From NCBI RefSeq assembly GCF_002775205.1, contig NC_036461.1, positions 20,742,015 through 20,806,014 of the forward strand: a DNA stretch of 64,000 nucleotides, read 5' to 3'. This DNA is from Xiphophorus maculatus. Its lineage: Eukaryota; Chordata; Actinopteri; Cyprinodontiformes; Poeciliidae. Below are positions 26,401 through 35,898 of this stretch, piece by piece (positions within the stretch are counted from its first letter, which is position 1; each line of letters starts with the position of its first letter). The notes beneath the pieces are model-generated. The model searched no databases, had not been told where the DNA came from, and was given only the letters and a program-made list of their open reading frames with translations. The position numbers were made by a program, and so were the translations under genes.

Positions 26401-29400
26401 AGCTTCCAGCTGGCCCATCAACAATCAAAGACGATCAATCTAAAAATTGACGCATTCGTCTCCAAAAAATACAAAGGGAAATTTGTAGGATCCTTCTGGA
26501 AAGGTGAGGTATGCTCGTCAGTAGAGCATACCTCTACTGATGAGGCATAAAACAAACAACAGGATGGTTGTTTTAGATTGTATTTCAGACAACACTGCGT
26601 GCCTTTTGAATGTAGAACCCCATTAAATCTTCTCATCTCCTCTGAGAGGATTTCAGCTGTCCTTTGACAAAAATGCCATCTTGACTGTTTTCTCTGTTTC
26701 TTCCAATGCTAGAAGATTTTGTTGAATCAGTAGGTTATGTCAGAGATGAGTGTATCTCTCATGATTACTGCCTTAAGCATTTAAATCTGCCTATAGTTAC
26801 GTTAGCTTAGCGATCCTTCAGTACCTCAAACTATTAAATAATCTCTGTCCCTAACAGCCAATTAAATCAAGACTAGATAGATGCCAGCTGTTTCTTTACT
26901 GCCACACCAGCCATTCCTTCTCTTCTGCTACGTTCAGACCTAGATGTTTAATTTTTTTCCCTGGCTTCAATCTGTGAACACTAGAAAGCTCCTCCTTGTC
27001 TCCTTCCGCTTGACTAACATAATCAGCTGCGACAGGAGGACAGATGCTCGGTTTGCCTCTCCACTCCTGGGGGATATTCCTTTTTTCTTTTTTTTTTAAC
27101 CATCTTCTCAAATCCACAGGCAGGATTTGTCTGTGGGTGTTGCTTTGACGACAAGCAATCACAAAAAAGATCCACTCTGTTCCTTTCAGAAGAATTGAAT
27201 CGTTCTGGGTTTGCCGTACAGGAAAAACTAAATGGTTTCTACTGTATTTGATTTTGGGAGGAATTGGTTTTCCTACATGGCTTTGTTTTCTAAAGCCCTT
27301 TGAGATGACGCTAGTTTTGGGTGCCATCTTTGAGCTTTAGTGGACCCCTGTAGGGGCAGCTGTTTGGTGATTAAGGGGATGTAAAGCCCCACTGTTGGCT
27401 CCGTCTCTCATCTTTTGGTTAGTTCATCTCTATTCATTGGTTGCCGTTTGCAGGGCCTTTGTAAAGCCGGTTCTGAATCATGATGTAGTGTGCTGTTTGG
27501 TCTCAGAGACGCCGAAGGATTTTGATAAGTCTGTTAAGTCTGCTGCAGTTTATCATGCTCTTTTTTTAGCAAAGGCTACTTTTGTTGTTAGATTAAACAC
27601 ATTTATAAACCCTCCAGCAGACTTAGCTTATTACTTGCCTCCACAATGAGGAATTCAGAAATTCCACTATATATATAAGATTTAGAACCACCTTTATACA
27701 ATACTTTGACAGATCCCAATAGTATTGGATGAGTTTTACATTTATGTCCACTTTGATCAGTCATGGTTCTATAACATGCAAGAATCCCTCAACAGCAAGT
27801 CATTTCAGCTTTCAGATTAGTGGACATGAATGCCATATCTACTATCGTCTGGTAGTCGCTGCCTGATTATCAACTTCTCTGTTCTATGTCTCTGTTAGGT
27901 GCAGTGAGAGTAAATACTGTGTTGGTGATCAGTGGAAAGGTTTGTGGATTGTTAAATTAGAGGAAAATGTGTAAACAGAGAAAATACGCTCTCCTACTGT
28001 GTAGAAACAGACTTCAGCTCTCAACAGAGCTCTGAAATTCGAAGACCCTTGAACCAGTTCATGAACAAAAGATGTATGGAAGTGTTTTCTGATCTGGAAA
28101 CACTTTGAATGGATGATCTGGAGAGTCTCAGTGTTTGGGGTTTCCTCCTGGGCCAGTTATAGTTGCAACCTGATGTTGGATAAGTGAAGATAGACAGACA
28201 GAAATCAAAAAAGCGTGTTTGTGTGGGTGTGTGTGTCATTTTTCCACGGCAAGTTGAGATCCTGGATTCTGCACATTACAAATATGGGAGTTAAGAGACA
28301 TTTCATTCAAGTCTTATTTTATTTTTCACAGCTAGCTCATTCTGAGTTTAGCTTTCAAATACACCAGAGATTTTTATGGTTAGTTATCTGAGGATGTAGC
28401 TATGAGAGTTTAATATTTTTAAGTCTAGTTTATTTAGATTTGTAGTCTTTAAAATGAGCCTGTTTCTAATAAAGGCCAGAGACATGACTGCATTTGTTTA
28501 ATTCTAGATATTTGACTTGGCTAAGTTGAGTGACAGCAGCTCATCCTCTGCCGTCCAGACATCCTTCAAAGGCCGCGCCTTTCTTAGCTGAATACAGACA
28601 AATAATGACAGAAGCTACGGGATAAAAAAAAAACTGGGCCATTTGGATAAAATCCTTGTTTTATCCATAAAAAATAAAACAAAATGTAGCCTAACCAACA
28701 ATTAACAACGTTCACATTAAGTTGATTTTAGTGTGATAGATGGTTTCCTTTGGCAAGCCTTGCTACCTAAAAGTTATGTTATCTTTCCTGCCATGTTAGT
28801 CTTCACTCCCAAAACCTTACATTTATTCACTCTTCCTGCTCTGCTTTATTGAACCCCCACCCAGCACCACCTCCTCCACCTTACCAAGCTATTACCAGTT
28901 TTCAGCCATTGGCTAAACTACTTCCCTCAATCATCTTTTCAGCTCAGGCTGAGTGTCATTGGCAGTAAGCTGATTAGGAACGCACGGCTAAACCCAGCAG
29001 AGACTGAAAGCCCAACGTAGCGTCTTGCCTGAGTGGATGGATAAAGCCGGCGACGGAGGAGAGCAAAGGGAGGGAAAGTGAATGTGCAGACGAAGTAAAA
29101 TGGGGTGGACAGGATGGGAGGCTGATTAATAGGTTGGATATCATTCTGTGTCACGGTGCATCTCTTTGGGTAATTAATCTATGGTATACATTTTAACTGC
29201 AGCTTAAAGATGGGTTAATGAGATCGGGGAGAAACTGCGGTTTGACTGCTGATGTATAAGGAAGAACTCAAGTAACACGATGTGCAGTGTTAAGAAAGAC
29301 AAACCGGAATAGTAGGCAAAATGGATCCGTGTGTTTTACTGTAATGAATGCTAAGTGGCTTGTAGTATAGCCTGAAGACATCTGAGTTAATACAATAGCT

Positions 29401-32400
29401 ACATCAGAGTCATAAGATGTATAAAGCCTTAAGATGTATAAAGGAAACAATTCCAGCTGTCAGGGAGCAAATGTGTAATTATTACCATGGTGAAATTAGA
29501 CAGTGTTAGACATGGACCAGTAGGATGTTCTTATTGTATGATAACCAGGAAAGGCTGCAGTTATTCATGCCGCTGCTGGAAAGATGACTTACTGATTGTT
29601 CCAGTTCTAATGATAATATTAAAGAATAAGCTCTGGACTTGAACAATGGAACATTTCTGACAGAATTTTAGTTTAAAAAAAACTAACTTTTTAAAAGCTT
29701 GGCATAAGTTTAATATGTATGACAGCATGTCAGGGCTATTGTAGACAGAAAAAATGAGTAAATTTCCATCAGAAAAATGACATTTTAGCTTAATCTCAGA
29801 AATTTTCCAGAATTCTTTTTTTAATTTCTGAGTTTCAAAAGTTTAAAATATTTTTTCCCAAGCAAATTTCTGAGATTAGTCTCAAATTTATTAGGGTTTT
29901 TTTTTGTGTATTTTTGTGCCTGAAGGTGAAAAGGTTTACAGGGTGTGAATACTTTCACAAAGCACTGTAAATAAACACGCGTTGTTGCATGCATGGCTTA
30001 TTGTTCAACTGCATGTGAGCTACAATTTTCTTCTCCACTTTTCAAGAAAAATTCTCTGAGTGAATCCTGTTGGATTTCCATTGAGCAGTGCTGGTTCTCC
30101 ATATTTAAGTTTGAGTGTTTTGGACGTCATCTGAACCGTTTGGACCTGGACTAGCCTGGACTGACCGGGTTGTACTAATGTCTCTCCACATGCTGAGATC
30201 AAGAGGTAGGAAAGACCTCAGTGAGAACACTGCTCTCTATTGTACTCTGCTGGAGGGAGTGATTTATTTGTACTCACTATGTCGCCTGCTCCACTGACCG
30301 AGAGTCACTCCCTGCTATTGTGAATGGTCGCCATGGTGATAAAAGGCTGCCAAGAAGTCTGCCACCGCAAGCCTGGCAACACTGCTGATGGCCTTTTGAT
30401 CTTTGACCTCCTCAATAGACTGTGGGGATCTAATATTAATGATTTCTGTCACACAGAAAGCAATTAGCTTCACTGTGAATAAATATTATGACAGAAAGTG
30501 GAAAACCTTTGCCAGCAGATCTGTGTTGTTGAGGACTATTGCTCCAAAGTATGGAGCATAAAGGGTTTAAACCACCCAGTAAAAAGAGGGGAAGTTTTCT
30601 TGCATCATACAATATAAAGTATTGTTTTCTTTTTCCTATTAAGCAAAAGTTTCCCTTTGAAGACACAATGTATATTCTGAGAACAGCAACAGATGTGTTT
30701 GTCTCATACTTAGTGGTGAATCTTTATTGCTGGTTGGTTCTTCCGATCCAAACAGAAACAGCAAATCGGTTCCTTTTTGCCTGAGTTTTGCTACTTGACA
30801 TCTTGCACCATCCTCACCCTAAAGACGTGTGCTGCTCCTTTTCTTAACACATTCGTCACACTTAGTCTATTCTATTAATTTCTTATTGATGATAATTTGA
30901 TTCAAAACTCAAAATTTCATCGTTAGACGTTTCTCCATCTATCTGACCTTCTAAGTGCTGTTTGCTTTACGTCAGCCCACACCATGACGTTTCCACCTGC
31001 AACCTTCACTTTTGGCATGTTGGTTTTGGGTTGATGTGCAGAAGCTTTCTTCTCGTAAACATGGCTGTTAGCCGTAAAGTCCAAAGAGTTTAGCTTTAGC
31101 ATTATCCGACATAACTATTTTCTCCCAGTATTTCACTGGGTTCAAATCTTCTGGAGCAAGCTTCAAATGTTCTTCAGCAGACTTTTCCTTTTCCAGCAGT
31201 GGAGTCTTGTGCAGTGCAAGGATTGACTTGTTTCTAATCTCATCCACACACTGTGATCAGCTTCCCTGTCCCTGCTAAAGAAAAGGATCATCCCAGCACG
31301 AAGCTGCTGCCACCGCCATGGTTTTTTCTGGATGTTTGAGTTTTCTGATGTTGGAGTTTAAAACTTCTAGCATCAGGTTATTGTTTGATGAAAGTGGCCA
31401 AGTGTCTCTGTTATTGCTGCACAGTTACAGGAAAAGTGTCATGGTTTGGGCAGCTGTGAATGAGTCGGTTTAGACTTTGAATAATCCAGTTTTCTAGTAC
31501 AGATATCAAAATCTAGATTTTTTTAACAACCATAATCCCAACCCAGTTGGGAAACCCTGGATCATGTAGGTGGATTCATGGGTAACAACAGCCAGTTATC
31601 CAAACCGTTTCTGACACAACTTCACCGACTCCCAAGGTGCACAGAGGGGACTAAAAATCTGTAAAAGATGAACCGACAGATTACTAAACCCATAACTCCC
31701 AGCCTGACTTTTACCGCCCTCCCAAATTTCCTTCAAATATATTAGTACGGGGTTTTTTCCCCCCTCTAAGATAATTTTTAACTTAAAATGTTAACAGTGT
31801 AAAGTTGGCTGGTCAACTTGAAACAAGGTAGTACAGATGATACTACCTTCAAGTTCTAAATAACAACTTTATTGAAAGACCAACGCAGTTCAGCTGGTGA
31901 CTTTCAGGAGGCCACAAGTCAAAATGCATCATTGGTCTTTCAACAGAGTTGTGTGCACCATGTTTCAAATTCCAGTTTTGTTTTTGATCAAACCCATGGA
32001 TCCATCACTTTTACTTTGTCACTTCTTTTCTTGACCTCTCTGTGACCTTTGCCTGCATTTTACTGATTTGCCTTTTTGCTTTTATTCCTCTACCAGGTTC
32101 CTATAGTCCCTCACCATTCCCCTCCTTGACAATGTCCAGCTCAGACCGCAGGGGAGTTGCTCTTGTCTAACACCTGTGACCTGAATATTTCTCTCCGTAG
32201 TGAGTGGTCCACCACCTTGTCTGGGATATTATAATAAGGTTTGAGAATGAAGGGGGGTAGCGTTGGGGGTGAAGATGAAACATTCCCCGCTCTCCCATCC
32301 CTTTACCCTGGTTACAGCAGATTAATTAAAAGCTCACTCGCACTCTCCGTCTTATCAGTGAGAGTTGAGCTCGGCACCCGGCTGGGTGGGCATTAAAGAA

Positions 32401-35400
32401 GGTGGGGAGCCCCCGGGAGTTATGTTAATATCAGCCAGCGTGGTGGGATTTCTACTTAGGAATTACCGCCAGTGGTAAATTCATTGCTGATTATCTCTTG
32501 GGCTGTCTAAGAAAAGATTTCCTTCTCAGAGAGACATGTCACTCAAAGTTGGGTCTGAGCTCCTTCTCATTCACACCATTTCACTGTCAGGTGCTTGGAG
32601 CCAATAGAGATGTAGAGAATGTAGGACTCTAACAAAGTTATTTGCTGGTATTACCTTGCAAATCGGCTACATTGTCCAGAGTTTCTGCAGATTATGAATG
32701 TAAAAGAATCAATTTATAACTAGCCGTAGCGCAGGCAAGGATTTGTGGCCAAGAAAAACATTTGGACCAATCAGTGTCTGAAACCAAAATCTATGTTTGG
32801 TTTTCAGTCAACATGAAGCTCAGATTGAGAGCCTTGTTGAGCTGCTTGTCGTCTACGTCTTGATTTTCAAAGACTTTTATAGATGAAAGGTTGAGACTGC
32901 AGTGCCTCGCATACACCCCAAGCATTTTCTGTTTCTCACAATACAACCAAAAACCTCTGTATATTTCACTGGTACTTTATATAATAAACCAAGAGAAAGG
33001 ACAGTAAGTGCAAGGAAAAGGAAAATAAATCATTAATTTCAGGAACAACAGAGCTTATTAAAAATGTGTGTGGGTTTAATTTTTTTTTTTTATGAATGTA
33101 GTGCTAGCAACAGTCTTCAGAAGCTAGCTAGCTAACTTAGTAGATCCTGAGTGTAGCTTAACTCCAGTAAAAATGAGCGTGTTAGACATAAATATTTATA
33201 GAAATAGTGCAAAATACAGATGTGAATTGCAGATGAGGTGCATTGTGGGTGGTTTTCATTAGAAAAGCTTCAGAGGGGGAACTTCCTGATGCAGCTTTCT
33301 TAACACACTCATGTCTGATACACATTGAAGATTCATCCACCTGTCCACTGATAAAATCCAGCATCATTTTGCCTTTCCTCTCTCCTATCAAGTTTTCTAA
33401 ACCACATCTATTAGCTGTTAAAGGATTTATAGCCTAAATAATAGGATGCAACTTGCTTGGATCTCAACATTTATATAATAAGACAAATTAAATTGGATTC
33501 ATTTTGTTTACATGGAGCCAATTCATGGGATTCATATTTTTTGCCATTGCATTATTTTCCTCCTCTGTAAAGATTAAAAGTGTAATTCCATTTAGATTTT
33601 TTAGATTTGATGTCTTTAATCCTCCTTGTGTTGCAGATTGCAGCCGTTCATCAGCAGACAACCCAAGAAGAAGCTGGCTGTGGAGCAGGTGAGCTTCCTG
33701 TTCATTTGCTCACCTGCGAATGAACCAACGTTTCATTTGCAACAACATGAGCATCAAAATGCAGGACTTGTTCTGACATCTGGATCACTGAGTGATGAGC
33801 AGGAGAGATTCCATCAGGACAGAAAAGAGACGGAGAATTTTACACAACAAAGACATAATGTTCAATTTATGTGTTCTTCTCCTTATCATTGTTTATTATT
33901 CAATTTATAGGAATCCAAGTTTATAACATTTAATTAATACACTCTGTTGGAAAACTTTTATTTTTCTCCTAAAATCTTTTTTTGATTGAGAAATGTGAAC
34001 GGAAATGAACTGATAATGTCACAGAAATGTTATCAATTTAGTCAGAAGATGATTTCTCTTAATTAAATTAGAATAAAAACCTGACCTGACTGAGAAAAAT
34101 GGATGTCATTTTTGGATGCAGCGGTGAAAAATAGTCCTAATTCAGTTGAAAAAACATAGACAACTTCCAAAAGATATTTTTTGTAGCCCTTTGGAGTGAA
34201 CATTTGTTAGCTTAACTAATATAATGGGAAGACCTTGAAATACAAAGAAAAACTCACTCTTTGAACCATGAAGAAAATTAGTTTTCCAAAGCTCTGATTA
34301 ATATCTAATTTTTTCATGCAGGTAAATGATCTGCTGGTGGGGTTATTAAAAAAAATAAAATTAGGTGCTGAAGTCATTTACTGCAATAAGGTGAAAGATG
34401 TTGGTGACACTACAATGCTACATTTAGCACATCTACTGCCTCCTCCGCTGTAGTGCCACGTCTTTATTTGACTATATGAGCCACTAAAGTGGTGAAAATA
34501 ATCAGCGTCTCTTCCTGATTGTTTGGTCAGACTGAAGCCCCTCCCCCACCGGCAGCGACTGCAGAGGCCCCGCCCAGTGCAGTTGTTGTCGAGAGTGGAC
34601 CCGTCCTGTATGACGATGTAGACGAGGAAGAGGATGAAGAGGAGGAGACCTGTGTCAGTGCCATGGAGCTGCTGGGCGGCGACGGTCAGTTTAAACACAC
34701 AGCAGGTGTTTTACCTTAGAGATCGCTTGATGAATAAATGTAGTTAGTTGGTATTTAAATATGTTTTTGGTTTTTTTCTTGTTTATTTTAAACAAGTGGT
34801 GCCATATTGTCAATTTTCCAATGTTTTCTCATCACTAGTTTTTATAACAAGTTAAGTCTGGAGAAACTGAAGCGTCTTCTTGTCAGATCTCTTTATACCA
34901 CAATAAAGCTACATTCACACTGCAGGCAAATATGATGCAAATCCAGTTTTTTGCCCATATGTGACATGAATTCTATTTACTTGACAGGAGTCAGAAAGAT
35001 CCAATTCCCATCTTTTCACCCCACAAAACGATTCTGTGCCACTTCCATATGTGGTACTAAGTTGTAGACACTTTGAAATTTTTCAAAGCGATATTTCTGA
35101 TAATTCTGATCAATATTTTTTGATATTTATGTAAATACAGAGGAAAACAATAGCTGACATTAGAATTCAGAACGTATAAAAGAAGTCTGTCTTTTTAGTT
35201 GTGCTTTATTTTTATTTGCTTCTTTTGTGTTATGATCTTGTGATGATACGCTCCAGTCTCATTGCTGAATAAACTTTAAAATTCATCCATAAACTTCTCC
35301 ATCCATCATTACTTCTGTAAACTGTATTACTTCAGTGTGACATCTATGTTCTTCTTCGGGTCACTTTGGGATCCTGAACCATTTACACAGAAGTCTGATT

Positions 35401-35898
35401 GCGGTCGCATTTAATTAATAATATGAACAACCACATAAAAAAAAAAAAATTACATTTCAGCAAAAAATCAGAGTTGAGCAACGAGACCTGCTGTGTGAAT
35501 GTAACAGATATGTCATTTAAATGCCTTTAACAAGACAAATGGGTCCAATGCATACATTTAGAGTTTGAGATTCCAGTTAATAAAATGTAACCTAAGACAG
35601 TCCAGCTCATTGCATTGAGTCACCACAGCAGTTCCTCATATTGCGAAAGCATGCTGTGAAAGTGGAAAGGAAGAATTCCCTTTCAACAGGAGGAAACCTC
35701 CAGCAGGAATCGGATTCAGGACCACATGTGGAAGTGACTCAAACCTGACTCAAAACAATCAGATCTGAACCAGAGGGAAGATAAACTCAACCCTGAGTCA
35801 CTCACTACATGGTCATTCCCTTCCCCCCCCCCCCCCCCCTCTGTCTCTCCCTCCCTCCAGGTTATGGATGTGACGGGGATTATGATGATGGGTACTAG
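8478..35898 (+). CDS. brf1: brf1: TFIIIB subunit, 3' twelve coding exons
   Basis: Brf1 is the TFIIB-related subunit of TFIIIB. With TBP and Bdp1 it recruits RNA polymerase III to tRNA and 5S genes. Coding exons: 8478-8571, 8728-8854, 10140-10179, 10619-10711, 11407-11691, 20592-20653, 22380-22461, 23228-23283, 24221-24492, 33637-33688, 34531-34684 and 35861-35898. Splice phases agree throughout and give 450 residues after a split first codon. The first exon ends the second cyclin fold ([19 protein letters not shown]); the next has [16 protein letters not shown]. The exon at 11407 is acidic and low-complexity. Exons 20592-24492 carry the conserved TBP/Bdp1-binding block ([33 protein letters not shown]). 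The C terminus is an acidic tract ending [11 protein letters not shown], as in vertebrate BRF1. The zinc ribbon and first cyclin fold lie left of the window. Introns of about 9 kb precede the exons at 20592 and 33637. Confidence 0.95.
8995..9410 (+). repeat. Long pyrimidine-rich tract (CTTCC/TTTC)
   Basis: About 400 bases of almost pure C/T on the plus strand lie in the brf1 intron 8855-10139. The long open frames across it are compositional and not genes. Mirror-type polypyrimidine tracts can adopt triplex DNA, which is inference only. Confidence 0.75.
9835..9867. repeat. Perfect 15-bp hairpin, 3-nt loop
   Basis: The arm CAGTTGTTTATCAGT (9835-9849), loop TTT and the exact reverse complement (9853-9867). 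A direct repeat of TGTTTATCAGTT precedes it. Confidence 0.9.
10858..11190. mobile_element. Degraded hAT-like MITE, family 2, copy 1
   Basis: Resembles 25863-26238: the order of ACCGAT, TTTAAAAAGCCTGACCTG, TTTTGGCC and GTACCAATTT is shared. Further on, both share GACCTGGTGGGCAGGTCTGTCAGTCA-type sequence (ACCTGGTGGGCAGG here). Ends are not clear. It lies in the brf1 intron 10712-11406. Confidence 0.55.
12430..12790. mobile_element. Rearranged copy of MITE family 1
   Basis: The first part (to about 12600) runs in the same direction as the 6.9-kb and 19.9-kb copies (AGATAATCTGT, AACCAATCAGAGCC). The second part (about 12600-12790) matches the same family in reverse complement (ACAACTTACAGTTACAGGAAA, GAGCAAGGGAGAGGGTGTGAG). 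The copy is therefore internally inverted, or two copies lie back to back. Confidence 0.6.
14151..14708. mobile_element. TTAA-flanked MITE (piggyBac-like ends)
   Basis: The segment starts TTAAAGGGGCAATATTATG and ends with the inverse of TTAAAGGGGCAGTATTTTC, giving near-perfect terminal inverted repeats with TTAA at each edge (14151-14154, 14705-14708). TTAA target duplication is characteristic of piggyBac-type transposition. The 550-bp interior has no transposase, so it would be a non-autonomous copy. Family assignment is inference from the ends. Confidence 0.75.
17795..18380 (+). mobile_element. 5'-truncated L1-clade LINE, second copy
   Basis: A short ORF2 C-terminal fragment is open to the stop at 18076-18078 (motifs [14 protein letters not shown] and RWSSVIP), followed by a 3' UTR and an A-rich tail. 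The 18-bp direct repeat AAAACACAACATCAAGAA flanks it at 17777-17794 and 18381-18398. Orientation is the same as brf1. The motif set resembles the minus-strand fragment near 54.8 kb more than the copy at 3.9 kb, so at least two L1 subfamilies are present. Confidence 0.85.
18985..19260. repeat. GC-rich patch with an imperfect 82-bp tandem duplication
   Basis: Two related units follow each other, about 82 bp apart. One begins near 18995 (CCCCGCCGAGGTGAAAACGA) and the other near 19077 (CCCCGCCTAAGCGAAAACGA). Both continue with a CAGTTGATGC-GACGCT stretch. The base composition differs sharply from the AT-rich surroundings. A 104-codon minus-strand frame crosses it but resembles no family I know. 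It may be part of an unrecognised transposable element. Confidence 0.55.
19877..20290. mobile_element. MITE family 1, copy 3
   Basis: It begins AAAGCTGCAGTAGGTAACTT, the best-preserved left terminus of the family, and runs through AACCAATCAGAGCC and GCGGAGCCTGC to CTGATTGACAG, where similarity to the 6.9-kb copy stops. The right terminus is missing, so this copy is truncated. Confidence 0.7.
21699..21737 (+). repeat. (CA)n microsatellite
   Basis: Roughly 39 bases of alternating AC, interrupted once by TCTC. It lies in the brf1 intron 20654-22379. Confidence 0.95.
21861..21899. repeat. Perfect 16-bp hairpin, 7-nt loop
   Basis: The arm TACATTACTTTGCATT (21861-21876) and its exact reverse complement (21884-21899). 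A third partial copy, ATTACTTTGCATTA, follows at about 21905, as expected if short-range template switching copied the stretch repeatedly. Confidence 0.88.
24547..25277 (+). mobile_element. Solo LTR with 5-bp target duplication
   Basis: The segment opens TGTGACGG and closes CCGTCACA, an exact 8-bp inverted terminus of the canonical TG...CA form. It is flanked on both sides by ATGTT (24542-24546 and 25278-25282), a perfect 5-bp target duplication. At 731 bp it is a normal LTR size. Inside are a TATA-like TTTAAAA near 25022 and AATAAA at 25201-25206, in the order promoter then polyadenylation signal, sense to brf1. An (ATT)-rich stretch lies at 24885-24945. No internal retroelement genes follow, so it is a solo LTR left by recombination between two LTRs. 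I cannot tell a Ty3/gypsy element from an endogenous retrovirus from the LTR alone. It starts 54 bases after a brf1 exon. Confidence 0.88.
25566..25726. mobile_element. hAT-like MITE
   Basis: Begins CAGTGGTTCCCAACC and ends GCACCAAGAACCACTG, giving a 9-bp inverted terminus (CAGTGGTTC) typical of hAT non-autonomous elements. No target duplication remains recognisable. Confidence 0.55.
25863..26238. mobile_element. hAT-like MITE, family 2, copy 2
   Basis: The left end AGAGGTGCACTGATT and the right end AATCGGTGCATCCCTT are imperfect inverted repeats. The interior CCGATTCCGATTTTGGCCGA is shared with the degraded copy at 10858. No coding frame. Confidence 0.65.
26507..26544. repeat. Two overlapping hairpins
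   Basis: AGGTATGCTC (26507-26516) pairs with GAGCATACCT (26524-26533). Overlapping it, CTCGTCAGTAGAG (26514-26526) pairs with CTCTACTGATGAG (26532-26544) with one mismatch. The two alternative foldings share their middle. Confidence 0.8.
29930..29972. mobile_element. Tc1-like terminal fragment
   Basis: GGTGTGAATACTTTCACAAA followed by GCACTGTA resembles the terminal sequence of fish Tc1-type elements. Only one end is visible. Confidence 0.4.
30955..31345 (-). mobile_element. Tc1-like transposon relic
   Basis: Read on the minus strand, the segment near 31300-31325 encodes [10 protein letters not shown] and the one near 30980 encodes GGNVMVWA. Both recall the HGGG-x-x-M-x-WG motif of Tc1 transposases. 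Frames are broken by stops and the two motif copies are about 330 bp apart, so this is a decayed and probably rearranged relic. Confidence 0.45.
35610..35740. repeat. Dispersed fish repeat fragment
   Basis: The stretch with GGAAAGGAAGAATTCCCTTT and GGAGGAAACCTCCAGCAGGA resembles a short repeat common in fish genomes. The family is not identified. It lies in the last brf1 intron. Confidence 0.4.
35824..35860 (+). promoter_or_regulatory. Polypyrimidine tract/acceptor of the last brf1 exon
   Basis: A run of about 16 C residues, then TCTGTCTCTCCCTCCCTCCAG, leads into the 38-nt terminal coding exon. The homopolymer is unusually long for a splice tract. Length changes there could alter use of this tiny exon, which is inference. 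Confidence 0.75.

Larger units (their letters stand above)
24493..33636. other. 9.1-kb brf1 intron
   Basis: No gene is supported on either strand. It holds the solo LTR (24547), hAT-like MITEs (25566, 25863), a nested hairpin (26507) and Tc1-like relics (about 29930 and 30955-31345). The stretch 26550-29900 and most of 31400-33630 show no element I can name. A 143-codon minus-strand frame at 26896-27327 has no recognisable domain and is not supported as a gene. Confidence 0.5.

Noticed and set aside
26896-27327. A 143-codon minus-strand open frame
   Set aside because: No recognisable domain, no codon-use or splice support, and it lies in a repeat-rich brf1 intron.
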